Source of the DNA: Branchiostoma floridae
Taxonomy: Eukaryota > Chordata > Leptocardii > Amphioxiformes > Branchiostomatidae
Length of the DNA stretch: 64,000 nucleotides
Reading direction: 5' to 3'
Assembly: GCF_000003815.2 (NCBI RefSeq)
Contig: NC_049981.1
Coordinates: 22,523,358-22,587,357, forward strand
Shown here: one piece after another, positions 21,780 through 33,709 of the stretch
How positions within the stretch are numbered: position 1 is the stretch's first letter
Layout: each line of letters starts with the position of its first letter
The notes under the pieces: generated by a model
Told to the model about the DNA's origin: nothing
The model's input: only the letters and a program-made list of their open reading frames with translations
Database searches by the model: none
Position numbers and translations under genes: made by a program

Positions 21780-22366
21780 ATATATCTTTAGGAAAGGTAC
21801 TTTATACTTTGTAACAGTCCATACCAAATTTTCTGTTACTTGTAAAATTAGCTTAATTAATGATGATAATGAAAATTGGCTCACTTAGACTTGTTATGAT
21901 ATTAGCTAACTTGGTAACCGAAGTTTATTTTCTGAATTGATAAGAATGCTCATGAAGGCAATGTTGATTACTTTACTACTTATCTCCTTGCATTATACCC
22001 AGTATCACACTTTAAAGTTCATTACAGAGCTGCAAAATGGTGCAGACCAATTTTCCAATACCGAAAGTTCACAACACAAGAAATGGTAGTTATAACTCAT
22101 AATGAATTCAATAAACAGAGCAGCAAGCAGACAATCATGTTAACATGCAGTATATTGCAGTCAATATTTTGGACTCTGTGGAGATAATTCCTTGTACCAT
22201 GGAATATACATTCTCCAAAAAGTAGAAGTTAGTATGTCAATGAAAGTTAGACATCCAGGTAATCAGGTACGCTACACAAAAGTTACTCAAGCAACCAGAT
22301 AGATTTTGGAAAGGTCCATTTGCCAGTGTCAGTTATAAATGTAGTGAATGCAACCTGACATACTGT
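21780..22366. other. Foldback loop/spacer
   Basis: Non-repetitive AT-rich DNA between the two arrays. No coding or RNA feature is recognised. Confidence 0.7.
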
Positions 22367-23236
22367 ATGCTCCGAGTGATAGAGAATGGTTAGAATGGCC
22401 AGAGTGACAGAGAATGATCAGAATGGCCAGAGTGATGGAGCGTGGTCAGAATGCTCCGAGTGATAGAGTATGGTCAGAATGGCCAGAGTGGTGGAGAATG
22501 GCCACAGTGATAGAGAATGGTCAGAATGACCAAAGTAGTAGAGAATGGTCAGAATGACCAGAGAGGTGGAGAATGGTCAGAATGACCTGAGTGATGGAGA
22601 ATGGTCAGAATGGCCAAAGTGATGGAGAATGGTCAGAATGGCCAAAGTGGTAGAGAATGGTCAGAATGACCTGAGTGATAGAGAATGGCCAGAAAGGCTA
22701 AAGGGATGGAGAATGGTCAGAATGGCCAAAGTGGTAGGGAATGGTCAGAATGACCAAAGTGGTAGAGAATGGTCAGAATGACCAGAGTGGTGGAGAATGG
22801 TCAGAATGACCTGAGTGGTAGAGAATGGTCAGAATGGCCAAAGTGGCAGAGAATGGTCAGAATGACCAAAGTGGTAGAGAATGGTCAGAATGACCAGAGT
22901 GGTGGAGAATGGTCAGAATGACCTGAGTGATAGAGAATGGTCAGAATGACCAGAGAGGTGGAGAATGGTCAGAATGACCTGAGTGATGGAGAATGGTCAG
23001 AAAGGCCAAAGTGATGGAGAATGGTCAGAATGGCCAAAGTGATAGAGAATGGTCAGAATGGCCAGAGTGATGGAGAATGGTCAGAATGACCAGAGTGGTG
23101 GAGAATGGTCAGAATGAACTGAGTGATAGAGAATGGTCAGAAAGGCCAAAGGCAAAGTGATCAGGTGAATGGTCAGAATGGCCAAAGTGGTAGAGAATGG
23201 TCAGAATGACCATAGTGGTGGAGAATGGTCAGAATG
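22367..23236 (+). repeat. 28-bp minisatellite, right arm (~31 units)
   Basis: The inverse of the left array (AGAATGGTCAGAATGACC plus AGAGTGGTGG). It resumes after the LINE at 25504-25560. At about 33 units in total it is shorter than the left arm. Confidence 0.97.
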
Positions 23237-25503
23237 GTCAAAAACAAATTAAATAATACATTAAGAATTGCCAAAAAGAATTATTACCACAGGAAATTCC
23301 AAGAATGTAAAGCAAACATGGAACGTAATTAACGACTTACTAAATCGTAGTGATAAATCTAAAGCAGCCCCACACAAAATACAAACTGGTGCCCGATCTA
23401 TCACAGATAAAAATAAGATGTGCGAAGATTTTAATGATTTTTTTGTTAATGTCGGCCCTACCCTAGAAAGCAAAATACCCATCGTAGCGAAAGATCCCCT
23501 CGATTACATCAAAACTCATCTGAATAGGCAACTAACGTCATTTGAACCCCCGTCCACTGCTGAAATTTTAGATATAGTACGAAACCTGAAAGATTCCGCT
23601 GCTGGACACGATGGAATCAGCGCAAAAATAATCAAAATATCCCTACCTTATATTATTTGTCCTCTTATACATATCCTAACATTATCCATTCAGAGCGGTG
23701 TGGTCCCTAAATCAACCAAAATTGCCAAAGTGATTCCTATATTTAAAAGTAATGATTCTACCTCGGTAAGTAATTACCGCCCTATTTCAGTTCTACCGTG
23801 CATCTCCAAAATTCTCGAAAAATTGATATACAATCGTCTTTTAAAGCATTTAGATCAAAATGACATTCTATACAAACATCAATATGGTTTCAGAAGGGGA
23901 TTCTCTACTTCCATGGCACTTATCCAATTAATCGATAAAATTACTACAGCTATTGACAACAATGAATTTACCATAGGGATATTTTTAGATCTAAGTAAGG
24001 CATTCGATACGGTACACCATTCTATTCTTCTCAAAAAGCTAAATAAATATGGCATTAATGACACGGCACTCAAGTGGTTTAAGAGCTATCTATCTGATAG
24101 AAAACAATACGTCACCCTTAATGGCTATACATCTTCATGCAAACTGATAAATTGTTGAGTTCCCCAGGGATCAATTCTTGGACCCTTATTGTTTTTAATA
24201 TATGTTAATGATCTTGCTGAAGCATCCAAAATATTCTTTTTTATCCTATTTGCTGATGATACAAATCTCTTCCTCTCACATGCAGACTATGATTCGTTAA
24301 TACGCCTAACCAATCAGGAACTAGAAAAAGTCATCACATGGTTCGAAACCAACAAGCTATCTGTTAATATTAAAAAGACGTACTATCTTATCTTTTGTAG
24401 TAAAAACAAGACTTATAATAAGAAAAATACCAATATCTTCCTAAAGAACCTTCCTCTCTCCCAAGAATGCCAGGCTAAGTTCCTAGGAGTACTTATTGAT
24501 GATCGACTAACATGGAAACCCCACATTGCTATGATATTAAATAAGATTTCAAAAACTATCGGGATCATAGGGAAAATTAGACATCTTTTATCCCAGAGAA
24601 CCTTAATAACCATATATAACAGTCTAATCTATCCATATCTCATTTATTGTAATATTGTTTGGGGAAACGCCTACAAAACTTCTCTACACCCTTTATTAAT
24701 TCTACAGAAAAAAATTCTACGCATTGCGACATGTTCGAGTTTCTATACTCACTCTTCACCACTATTTGAGAAACTTAGAATTTTGAATATCTATGACGTT
24801 AACAGATTTCAACTTGCTCTATTCACAGCCCAACACATAAACCATACTCTCCCCGATACCTTTGACAGCTTTCTTAATTTTCGCTCGCAGTTTCACAATT
24901 ATCAAACTCGCCAAAGCACAAATCTGCACATCCCCCTATTCAGAACCTCTCTTGCCCAAATGTCTGTTAAATACAAGTGTGTTAAAATATGGAACGATCT
25001 TCCCCCCTCCCTTAAGAATCTTACCTCCTCTCTCCTGACTTTTAAACGTAATCTGAAAATCCATCTGTTAATCCATCCGAGCCCCCTGTAGTAGCCACAT
25101 TTTTTAAATCATACTATCTTAATTCATTCCATTATTTGATCATCCTTATTGCACTATTATCATTTTCTAAGTGTTATGCTGATTTATTATTTATTGTTAA
25201 GTCAAACCATTAATTACATGGTTATCCTTATTGCATCATTATCATTTTCTACATATTACGTTACTTTATCATTCATTGTTAATTCATACCATTAATTACT
25301 TGTTTATCCTTATTGTATCATTATTATTCTATGTATTACTTTACTTTATTATTATATATCATAATCAATTTTGTTTAGTTTAAAGGAGGAGGGCTAAGTA
25401 TAAGCTTCACAAGCTTTTTCCCTCCTCCTGCACCTGTTTTATCCATTGTTTCCGTTATGTGTTTTAATGTAACACTATTAGTGTGCGAATAAATAAACAA
25501 ACA
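23237..25503 (+). pseudogene. Dead 5'-truncated Jockey/CR1-like LINE inside the foldback arm
   Basis: It starts in the linker before the polymerase (KNKLNNTLRIAKKNYYHRK, about 23240-23299) and shifts frame near 23300. The polymerase frame then runs 23268-24158 (NYRPISVLPCISKILEKLI, FLDLSKAFDTVHHSILL) to a TGA at 24156-24158 and continues 24159-25091 with VPQGSILGPLLFLIYVNDL and LFADDTNLFLS. The TGA sits where the conserved CGVPQGS motif has Gly, a one-base GGA-to-TGA change. The C-terminus SVKYKCVKIWNDLPPSLKN is complete. The 3' end has a hairpin and an AATAAATAAACAAAC tail. AATG flanks both sides. The endonuclease is missing and the copy cannot be active. Confidence 0.9.
25385..25428 (+). 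other. LINE 3' hairpin
   Basis: GGAGGAGGG (25385-25393) pairs exactly with CCCTCCTCC (25420-25428), with AAGCTT twice in the loop side. Such 3' stem-loops are recognised by the element's own reverse transcriptase in several LINE clades. Confidence 0.75.
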
Positions 25504-25855
25504 ATGACCAGAGTGGTGGAGAATGATCAGAATGGCCAAAATGACATAGAAGGTTTAGAATGGTCAATTTGACTGGAAACAGAAGTTGAAGACAGAAGGG
25601 ATTGATCAGGGACCTACTAGATAGACCCTTGAAGCAGGCTGTTAGGTGATAACGTTACATTCATGACGTGTACAACGCATGTGCATGTGAGCAACGCTGT
25701 GTGCAACGTATGTGCATGCACACTGTACAGGAGTCATGACGTACTGCTCTCATTTGCATTTTGCATGTTCATAAGAAGAAACTCATTTGCATGTTCGTGA
25801 GAGTTAAATGGCCCCGTTACATTAATCCACCGCGAACATTTCTGCATTTACAGTA

Positions 25856-28050
25856 ATGCCCTCACCATCATGCAGGTGGTATCCATTTGGGGTGTGATGA
25901 ATTAGCAGTTCCCAATAGTGCTTTATCATGAACATCTTAACTGTCTCTTCCATCCATAAATCAACAAGAAGGTCTGGTTTTGTCTTTATTTAACACATGC
26001 AAAAGAAAGATGATCCACTTCACTAGGAATTTGACCCACTTTCTCAGCCCACTCAGGTCTAAGTAAGGGAGGTCAGGAAAAGGGTAGGGCTGCCAAGGTA
26101 AATGATTATGTCTAGTACTAAGAAAAAGTAGCTTTCATCCTAGATGTGGTTCTTGTTTCTGGTTAGCTCTGTGAAGTTATCTTTATGAAGGCAATTTACC
26201 TCCTATGGTGGTATTGTCTTTGTTCGAGTTTTTGTGTTTGCAGCTACATGTATAAATCAGAATCCATTTCATACATTTGCTTATATTTTGGCATGTCTGC
26301 TGTTAGCACGGTCCCAAATGATGTATGGGGACATTTGGGAACTGTAGCTGCAGTATTTTTAGGTGATAGAACTGATAGAACGACACCCCCATCTTCAAAG
26401 TATTGTGGTATAGCCCACGTATTTAGATGTTGTTTGCCTGGCGAGCACTCTCCAAGCAGAGGTTAGGCTCATCGTCATCATTCAGAGGTTAGGCCATTAA
26501 CTATTCTAGACCATCTTTTGGCGTAACTGGCACTCTGGAAAAGTAAAGAACCAAGGAACCAAGTAAGGACCCAAGGTACAAGGTAACGTTATAGCTTGTG
26601 TTATACAAGCTCAATCAATTATCTATTCTTCAAGCAGGGGTTAGGCTCCAGCTTGCTACACTGCCTTGTTACTGCCTAGTGTTGTATTAAGGAACCACAT
26701 TGTATCAGGACATAAAAAGGTTTTATGGAAATTTTTATTTCTGGTTAAGAGGTTACAAAATATCTTTGCCACCTGTGCAAAGGTTGGACTCCTGGCATTA
26801 GCTTCTAACCATTATTCAAAACAAGGATATTTCCTAGGTTCTTTTTTTTTTCTTTTTTCAAACTGGAAGTAAATGCAGACGGATAACCTGGAAACAGAGA
26901 GTTGAAACTGCATATATCATATGTATGCCAAATAAGTAGTAAATCATGAAATGTTTGCAGTGGTTGTGAGTTTTCACAGCTAAGTATCTCACAGTGAATT
27001 CATCGCTACAAACTTATGACACCACGTGAATCAAATGTCTGCACCGTTAGTAGGTGAATTCGCAGTACCATCAGATTCTGTTTTCTTGTTCATCCTCCAG
27101 TTCGGCATCTTTATTCCAAGTAGAGAACCAACCAATATGATTGATATTGCCAGACTTCCGGCAAATGGTGCCTATACACCATGATTTGGGCAAACTGGTT
27201 CACAATATCATACTAGTACCTTACCGATAATGGCACATTTCCAGCTTTAGAACAATCCTTTATTTCAGCATTGACCCAAAACCAAAATGTCACAAACATA
27301 TTGTACTTTTAAGGGTCAATGACCCGGAGTGGGTGATTAGAATTGCCCACTCAGGGTCATTAACCTTTCAAGATAGCTGCCAAAATAGCAATTTGTCTTG
27401 GAGGATTCCATGTAGAGTATAATTTACTTGTGCTGTAACTGATGTTATCACAGTACAAATAGAGGTAGATTATGCTTGGTGATAACCTACTTTTCTTGCA
27501 GCTTTTTCAGACTAGTAGTAAAGTACAGTGCATGTTAGAAAGAGGGCTTGCAGGCCCCCTTTCGGTAAAGCCTACTAAAGGTGTCGGTAGCCCATTTTGA
27601 ATTTCCTGAAATTTGTAGGGAATATCATCTTATTCAGGTAATTTGTGGCGAGGCGACCAAATTTCAGATAAGTGCTTTCCTTGGTTCAGCATAATATGCA
27701 GGAGTTCTTCTGAATTCAGTTTTAAGTGTTGTTGAGACCCCCATGCAGATCCTCTAATATGGACTAAGTATTGTTTTCACGCTTTGTATATATATAAAAT
27801 TCCATGGTTGTATGTGATTATCAGCAAGAAGTATGGTATTATATAGCTTTATATCAGCAACTGTATGGTTTGTTGTCAGACTGGTTGTACATAAAACAAT
27901 CCTAGCTTCTTTTGTCATAAATAATGGCAGTCTACCTGTTGCTATTTCCTATGCTGACAATTCATGAAATCCTCCATGAATGCCCTCTGCTAGTCCAATC
28001 TTTCATATGCCCCATGAATATTTAATTTTCAATATCACAAAGTGGCCCCC
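25856..28050. other. No gene seen; solo MITE end
   Basis: Mostly unique AT-rich DNA. ACTCTCCAAGCAGAGGTTAG at about 26447 is a lone end of the 7805-7923 MITE family, with AAGCAGGGGTTAGGCTC at about 26632. Confidence 0.5.
27311..27367. repeat. Hairpin inverted repeat
   Basis: AAGGGTCAATGACCCGGAGT followed by GGG pairs with CCCACTCAGGGTCATTAACC plus TT, with a 12-13-base loop. Arms are about 22 bp with few mismatches. It may be a transposon end. Confidence 0.7.
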
Positions 28051-28129
28051 AGTTCTAAGAGAGAAAAAGGGTGATGAAATCCCCACCATTGTTAGACTTG
28101 ATTAGCCTTGTCATACAGCTGGAGGCGGT

Positions 28130-28317
28130 TGGCCAAAAGCCAACCAATCATTGGCCCAGAGCCAACCAATCAGAGCGCACCACATCCCACGTGCGAGGAG
28201 CCTGCCCAGTCGACCCTGCTGTGCCTCACATGAGGTTGTTTTGGTTGGAGAGTGGTTGGTGTGTGCAGCTGGCCACAGGGACTTCTGTTTCAAACTTACA
28301 GACAGGGCACACTCTCA
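28130..28317 (+). promoter_or_regulatory. Candidate CCAAT-box promoter and 5' exon
   Basis: GCCAACCAATCATTGG and GCCAACCAATCAGAGCGC lie 25 bases apart, followed by CCCACGTGCGAGG. CCAATCAG is the canonical NF-Y site. About 120 bases downstream CTCTCAG|GTCAGT offers a donor at 28318. It could start the transcript that leads to 28494-28796 or to the TASOR-like gene; neither link can be proven here. Confidence 0.4.
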
Positions 28318-28493
28318 GGTCAGTATGTGCTGACTACCTGTTGATGATCACTCAGCCATACTGTGTAACACATTTATGGTAGGGTAGGACTTTTAATCGA
28401 TTCTTGTCAGGTGTTTATGTGCAAAAATAATTTGTTTATGAGAATGGTTATTAGTAAGGCATGTGGGTGTGTCGCGTTTTTGACGTGAACATT

Positions 28494-28796
28494 TCAGGTT
28501 TTCTAGTTAGAAGCGACGCAGCAGACAATGTATTACACGTACCTTGCAGGAGACATGTTTACCAAGTCAATTGGTAACTACAAAGACCAGGTGAGACTTA
28601 TGACATTTTGTTGTGGAGACTGCCAAGGCCTGAAGGCCTCATTATTAACAGTTGGACATGTTGAACGTGTGTACCCTCTGGCACCAAACGGTAAATGCAT
28701 TTTTCAGCTCAGAGGAAACTTAACAACGGTGTCGCAAAATTTGAGTAGTCTGACCAGTGATGTTGTATTTTATGCCCTGGCCGTTCGAAGAAAGTA
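28494..28796 (+). CDS. Hypothetical coding exon, unrecognised
   Basis: An acceptor-like AACATTTCAG precedes it. From ATG at 28528 a frame reads MYYTYLAGDMFTKSIGNYKD, FCCGDCQGLKASLLTVG, VYPLAPNGKCIFQLRGN and VVFYALAVRRK. It either stops at 28797 or is spliced at a GTAAGTA donor at 28797. A second donor, CAG|GTGAGA, lies at 28588. Composition looks protein-like, but no family is recognised and the frame may be chance. It does not splice directly in frame to the first seen exon of the TASOR-like gene. Confidence 0.3.
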
Positions 28797-28799
28797 GTA

Positions 28800-29590
28800 A
28801 GTATTTTCTCTTGAAGTATTTAAGCAGCGGTGTGTTATCTCTGACGACATAAATTTTCCCCCACCTGTTTTCAAGTCATAGAAGAATTGTTTTTATTCAG
28901 GTTATGTTTGACTATGGAACATTGTTTACAATATACATGTATAGTTATGGGCTAGTGGACTTGTCAGAAGCTGCAAAACAAGTCAGATTATATACTATTA
29001 TATTTCAATTCTAACTTAGCACACTGAGTTGACTGTTGGATTTATATGATACTGTTGAGTCGTAAGAAGCATGGGAAAGAATTTGATGTTTCTTTCAGAA
29101 AGGTACACATCCTTTGACTCCTTGTTTATGTTACTAGTTCCCACCGGATACAAATACCTTTTTATCTGTATATTTACCTATGGGCTGGCTCCAGTACCAG
29201 AAATTTGCTTCTGTGCATGACAAAAATTTACCCATCTTTCCCAAAAATAACATGAAATTGATAAAAAACTCAAAGCTTAAAATGAGTGATTTAACAAAAA
29301 AAGGGCTACCTAACAATGAGTAGACCGCAAAAATGTAAAACTGGAGACAGCCAAGGCACTGATGCAAGTAATACTGGGAGTCACCTGTACCAGACAAGTT
29401 TGCAAAGTGTGAGTCACACCAAGGTGTCTTTGTACCCCCCTTGGTCACACTGAAAACTATTATAAGAAACCACTGCAGTTACAGTACTTGCCTATGGAAT
29501 TCATGAGTCAGGCAACTGTCAATGCAGCAAGCAGAAATCCACATACCTTTAGACCCAGTAACATTACATTAGCTAGTGCGGGTCATATGT
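28800..29590. other. No gene seen
   Basis: AT-rich DNA. GGTATTTGTATCC-like and GGTGTCTTTGTACC blocks at about 29145 and 29420 are weakly inverted. Nothing coding is supported. Confidence 0.45.
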
Positions 29591-29870
29591 AGGTAGACAC
29601 CAGAAATACTGTAAATCTATTTTAAATTATTTTTGTGGCAACATGATTTCTTGGTAGAGAGGGAAAGGAAGGATTTCACAGTGGATAACTTTGCGGTTGA
29701 AAGAATTTTTTGGTACAGTAGTTACTGTCAGTTATGAATTGGAAATGCGTATTTGCAGTGCCAATGTCACACAGAAAAATCTGAATTCTTAAGATTTTGG
29801 GTACCTGTAAGGAGATCTCCAATTTTCCCTGCATTAACCTGGGTATGCAGGTGGTGTTTTGATGGTTATC
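29585..29870. mobile_element. Eroded CAGGGCT-family MITE with a possible inner insertion
   Basis: GTAGGTAGACACCAGAAATAC at 29590 and CTCCAATTTTCCCTGCATTA plus ATGCAGGTGG at 29818-29852 match 17905-17970 but are separated by about 190 bases that begin TACTGTAAAT, like the GTTCGCGG MITE end. Confidence 0.4.
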
Positions 29871-32847
29871 ATGATCTACCTTATGATTATGCAGTTCCAA
29901 AAACATGACACAACAAAACAGAGCTATGACACGTTCGCACGACAACATCCTGTAACTTTTAATTTACATTTCCAAAATAAAAGCACATACATTGTAGGGT
30001 AATACATCAAACATTGCTTCATATAGACAAAGAAGCACTTGTTCTTGACTGTCTTTCAATGAAGTAGGAAGATGCAACGAACCGGAAAGATTAAGCTCTA
30101 GAGTGACCATGGGTAAATAACACACAATTAAGTTCAAAGGGCAGCAGACAATGAAGAAAGATTAGCTGCTTGGGGAAATATTTGCTTCAAGGTAACTGAA
30201 GGTCATTTTTAACGGGACAGAAAGGAGATGATTGTGATAGATAAAGGAAAATGACAAAAGCCATGTGATAAAAGATTTACAAAAGTGGACGCCCCCCCCC
30301 CCCAGAAACGTCTGCATTAGCATTTGCAAGACTGCCTATTATACCTGCTGTATAAGATATACTGATACAGTTCTGTTTTCTACATTGTGAATTGTTGAAT
30401 ATTGTTATTCTATGTTCATTTCAACACTTGCTAACAATGTAAACAAAGGGAAACGAATCCTTTTGATGGTACCTGTGTGTTTTATGACGCAGGGCATTTA
30501 GTAATACATTTTGTATGAGTTCAAAATGTTTTTGCTTTGAAACACATTGTGACTAAGTTGACTTACAGCTAGAATTATGTACACCTTGGGTTTGAATAAC
30601 TTAATAGGAGAATAGGACACGAACTGATTAACATGAAAAGACAATCAGTACATGGATAAATTACAAGGTTTTGTTGCTAAATATGAAGTCATTTTTGGAG
30701 TGCAAAGCAAAGGAGCTGAAGTGGCAATGAAGGGATTTGTTTGCCACATGTTTATATGAAGGTGATATGTTGGGTGTGGGATACAACAGATTAAGAAACA
30801 TGCCTAGGTTGGTGACCTGAACATGTCCATTTTAAAGATGACAAAAGGCCTCAAATTTTTAAAGAAGGAAACAGATGGTATTTCAAATGGAGTAAAGAAA
30901 AAAATGTGTCCCTAAGTGTCCCCTCTTGACAGTGTAAATGGAACAATCCCAATGTCACTGCCAACTCAGACATGTGACACCCCTTGTACTGATATCCTGT
31001 TTATGGTATTAACTGCATGCACAGACTGACAGAGGATAAGGTGAAGGTCCTTACCTTGTAAACAGTTCCTGTCTAGTTGTTGTCATCCATGTCGAAACTT
31101 ATTATATATATCTCAAAGACCTTTACGTAATACCCACCATGGGTATTGCTTTAAGACTTGTAGCCGTTTAGTTTGTGAATGTTTATTTTGTAAGGTTGTA
31201 TTTGTAATTCTAAATGGTAAACTATGGTATCACTCAGAAAGTTTTGACATGTGGTTGATCATTCCATTTAACCTACCTGAAAAATGGAGGTATAGTTTTT
31301 GCTATGGTCTCTTTTGATGACAGATGAAAGGAAGAAGTGTAAGTTTGGCCCCTAGTAGCTTGCACTGGAACTGCAGGGGTGTGTTTGTCACAGTCTTTGA
31401 AGGAGATGATGTATATGTAGATGTAGATGAACAGAATTTTTTCTCTGAGTTGTTATAACTGCCAAGGTCACACTTGGCATGATGGCAGGAAGTACAGGTC
31501 AGGGATGATAGAAATATACTTGAATTAAATGAACTTAGTACAAACAAGACATGCTAGAAACTGATTTCTTTGTACACCTGTGATTGCAAAAGGTAGGAGT
31601 GTGTATCTGATTTTCGCCTGGAACAAACAAGTCTTGTTTTAGTCATGTATTTTGTCATTGGTGGTTTCTGAGGTGACTGTCTATGTCTACAATATGCACA
31701 TGGGGAAGCAATTGACCTTTGGGTATTTGGATATTATGCTGCTGCTACATTTAGGCAATGCACTTTAGTCCTATGTAAGAATACAATATTTTGAGCCTGA
31801 CATTATACTTATAGTGAAGCAGTGCTCCCGCCAGACATACGTCTTCACGTCTTTGGATGCATTTTTTTCTGGAAAGATGCACTCGGCTCGGCTGAATGCG
31901 TCCATAAAAAAATCTGAAAGAAAGGCTGACCTGTACCACCAGTGTACAAAATGTATCTGGAATCTTTAAAAAAATGTGTCCTTATAAGAAGGAATCCGAC
32001 CGTATTTATACTTCAAATTGTTCAATTTCCAAAATTTCTTTTGTTTCAAAAAGAGAAAATTTGTGGCAGAAAAGGGGCCACAATATTGTTGTCAAGCGTC
32101 GATCGAGTCGGCTGTGCACTCCGTGGCACATGGCGCGGCACGCCCCCCTCCCCAGACGGACCGCCGATCGCAGCGCCCAGCAAGTTGGAACGTCTCTCTG
32201 GCTACTGCTTCAAGGCTACACCGGCACTGATCACTGCCAAAGAGGCAGCAGATCGTCCTCCTTCGAGTAATGTATAACGTTCTTGGTCTATTTAAAAAGA
32301 AATCCAGCCAAATATTTCACGCAGAAAACGGGGTTACCTGAGGTCGCAGGAAACAAACGCACGCTGGTTGAAAATGACGGCACGGCCTTGTAAAACCCCA
32401 CCGATTCGAAAAATTTGAGTAAAATCATCGGGAAAAATTGAAGAAAAAAACAGTGTGATGGCATCGTTATTTTATCATCTCGGAAAACTATTTGATGCGG
32501 GATGGCGAAACCGTGATCGATTGCACGAGGTAGACATTTTTTTATTCAATGACGGAAAGAATTGGCAGAATTTTTCCATGGGCTGACGGACTGGCTAGAG
32601 CTGGCATAGTTTTTTTTTCGTAAGATATAAGCTAGCTATTCTAATTTCTGGTAATTCTTGGGAAAGTGGTTTTACTCAGAATTTGGAGCAAAGCGGCCAC
32701 ATTTCCCTTAATTTCCCTCTAGCTCTGTGTATGATGTAGGCAGCCCTCCGTGCATGAATGTAATGAAAAGTGTTGTCATGACTCCCCTCCCATTCAAATC
32801 CTCCTTGGTAAAAAAAAAAAGCTATTGAGGACATGTGGCCCAATGGC
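29871..32847. other. No gene supported; C-tract and a GC-rich patch
   Basis: A C homopolymer lies at 30292-30303. Positions 32090-32280 are GC- and CpG-rich and open in all three forward phases, but have no domain, no convincing start and no clear splice sites. The rest is AT-rich. Confidence 0.4.
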
Positions 32848-33330
32848 TTAAGGTAGCAGAACACAGTTTTCGGCCTATGGGGATTTCTATAGTTAAGGGC
32901 CACAAGGTGACTGGCTTCGACGCATTAAAAAATATAGTAGGGTGCACTTTTGGAATACCAAAATCGGATATGTTTGAGTTGAAGGTACAAGCCACAAAAT
33001 ATTAAAAAAACAAACAAATCCTGTCGGCGTATCGTCTTCTCACGACCTCTTTGAAATGCCCCTCTGCGGAGGTCACAGAACTGCAGCCGACTCACACTAG
33101 AAAGGCAGTTGCATAATGGGGCGCATTTATACACAAAATAGAAAACTTTCACAATTCAACCATACAGTCTCAGAGTCGACACCTTCCGTGACCACGCAGC
33201 ACAGTTTATATCTGGCTGCCCCTCAAATAAGGCTTTTACCTCTCCTTCAACAAGTTTATCCGTACTATTTTATGTACCCGTGTCATACACCCCGGGGTTC
33301 GCCCATTGATACTGTGTTCTGCTACCTTAA
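32848..33330. mobile_element. TIR element with TTAA at both ends
   Basis: TTAAGGTAGCAGAACACAGT at 32848-32867 is exactly inverted at 33311-33330. If TTAA is the target duplication the element is 475 bp and fits piggyBac- or Kolobok-type non-autonomous elements. No transposase is seen. Confidence 0.75.
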
Positions 33331-33505
33331 TACTGTTTTGCACAGTTACCCACCTGTAGAATAAGAGATAAAATTCCTCTGTGTTGTGGACGGACTCCAA
33401 AGTGGCCTTTGTCCCTGAACTATCTAGTATAGTGGGAAAAGTGGGAACAGATATTTGCTCTTTTGTTGTTTTTATTTTATTTTTTGAGGGGTGAACTTGG
33501 GCAAT

Positions 33506-33700
33506 ACTGTAAATGCAGAAATGTTCGCGGTGGATTAATGTTCGCGGTTTTCGCTGTGACCACTTCACCGCGAATTTAAAACCACAGCGAACGTTTTTCT
33601 ATTATGATATTAGATTGCAGTCTATGGTGTTACCGCGAAAAGTCCTTTTTCCCGCTACCGCGAAATTAAATCCCCACGAACTTAAATACATTTACAGTAT
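33506..33700. mobile_element. Uninterrupted GTTCGCGG-type MITE
   Basis: It runs from TACTGTAAATGCAGAAATG to its inverted end ATACATTTACAGTA, with repeated TTCGCGGT blocks. It is the intact reference for the copy split by the foldback at 19686-25855. Confidence 0.85.
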
Positions 33701-33709
33701 CTCTTTTCA

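Larger units (their letters stand above)
19865..25820. mobile_element. Large foldback element with minisatellite arms
   Basis: The outer ends GTAACGGGGCCATTTAACTC and its inverse GAGTTAAATGGCCCCGTTAC begin about 245-bp unique inverted arms (19867-20110 against 25545-25820). Inside these lie opposite-strand arrays of a 28-bp repeat around a ~590-bp spacer. ATTAA occurs at both borders and once in the undisturbed target, so it is a probable target duplication. Without the LINE insertion the element is about 3.7 kb. It has no transposase and resembles Foldback-type elements by structure only. Confidence 0.85.
19686..25855. mobile_element. GTTCGCGG-type MITE split by the foldback insertion
   Basis: The left part 19686-19864 and right part 25821-25855 together equal the uninterrupted MITE at 33506-33700, reversed. 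Ends are TACTGTAAATGCA and its inverse, with TA at both borders. Other copies or ends: 34976-35070 and 46642-46818. The break falls inside GAACATTAATCCACC. Confidence 0.85.

Noticed and set aside
20100-25600. CRISPR array
   Set aside because: The repeats are contiguous without spacers and the context is eukaryotic; it is a minisatellite.
31942-32277. GC-rich frame as a gene
   Set aside because: Open in several phases because of base composition; no domain, start or splice support.
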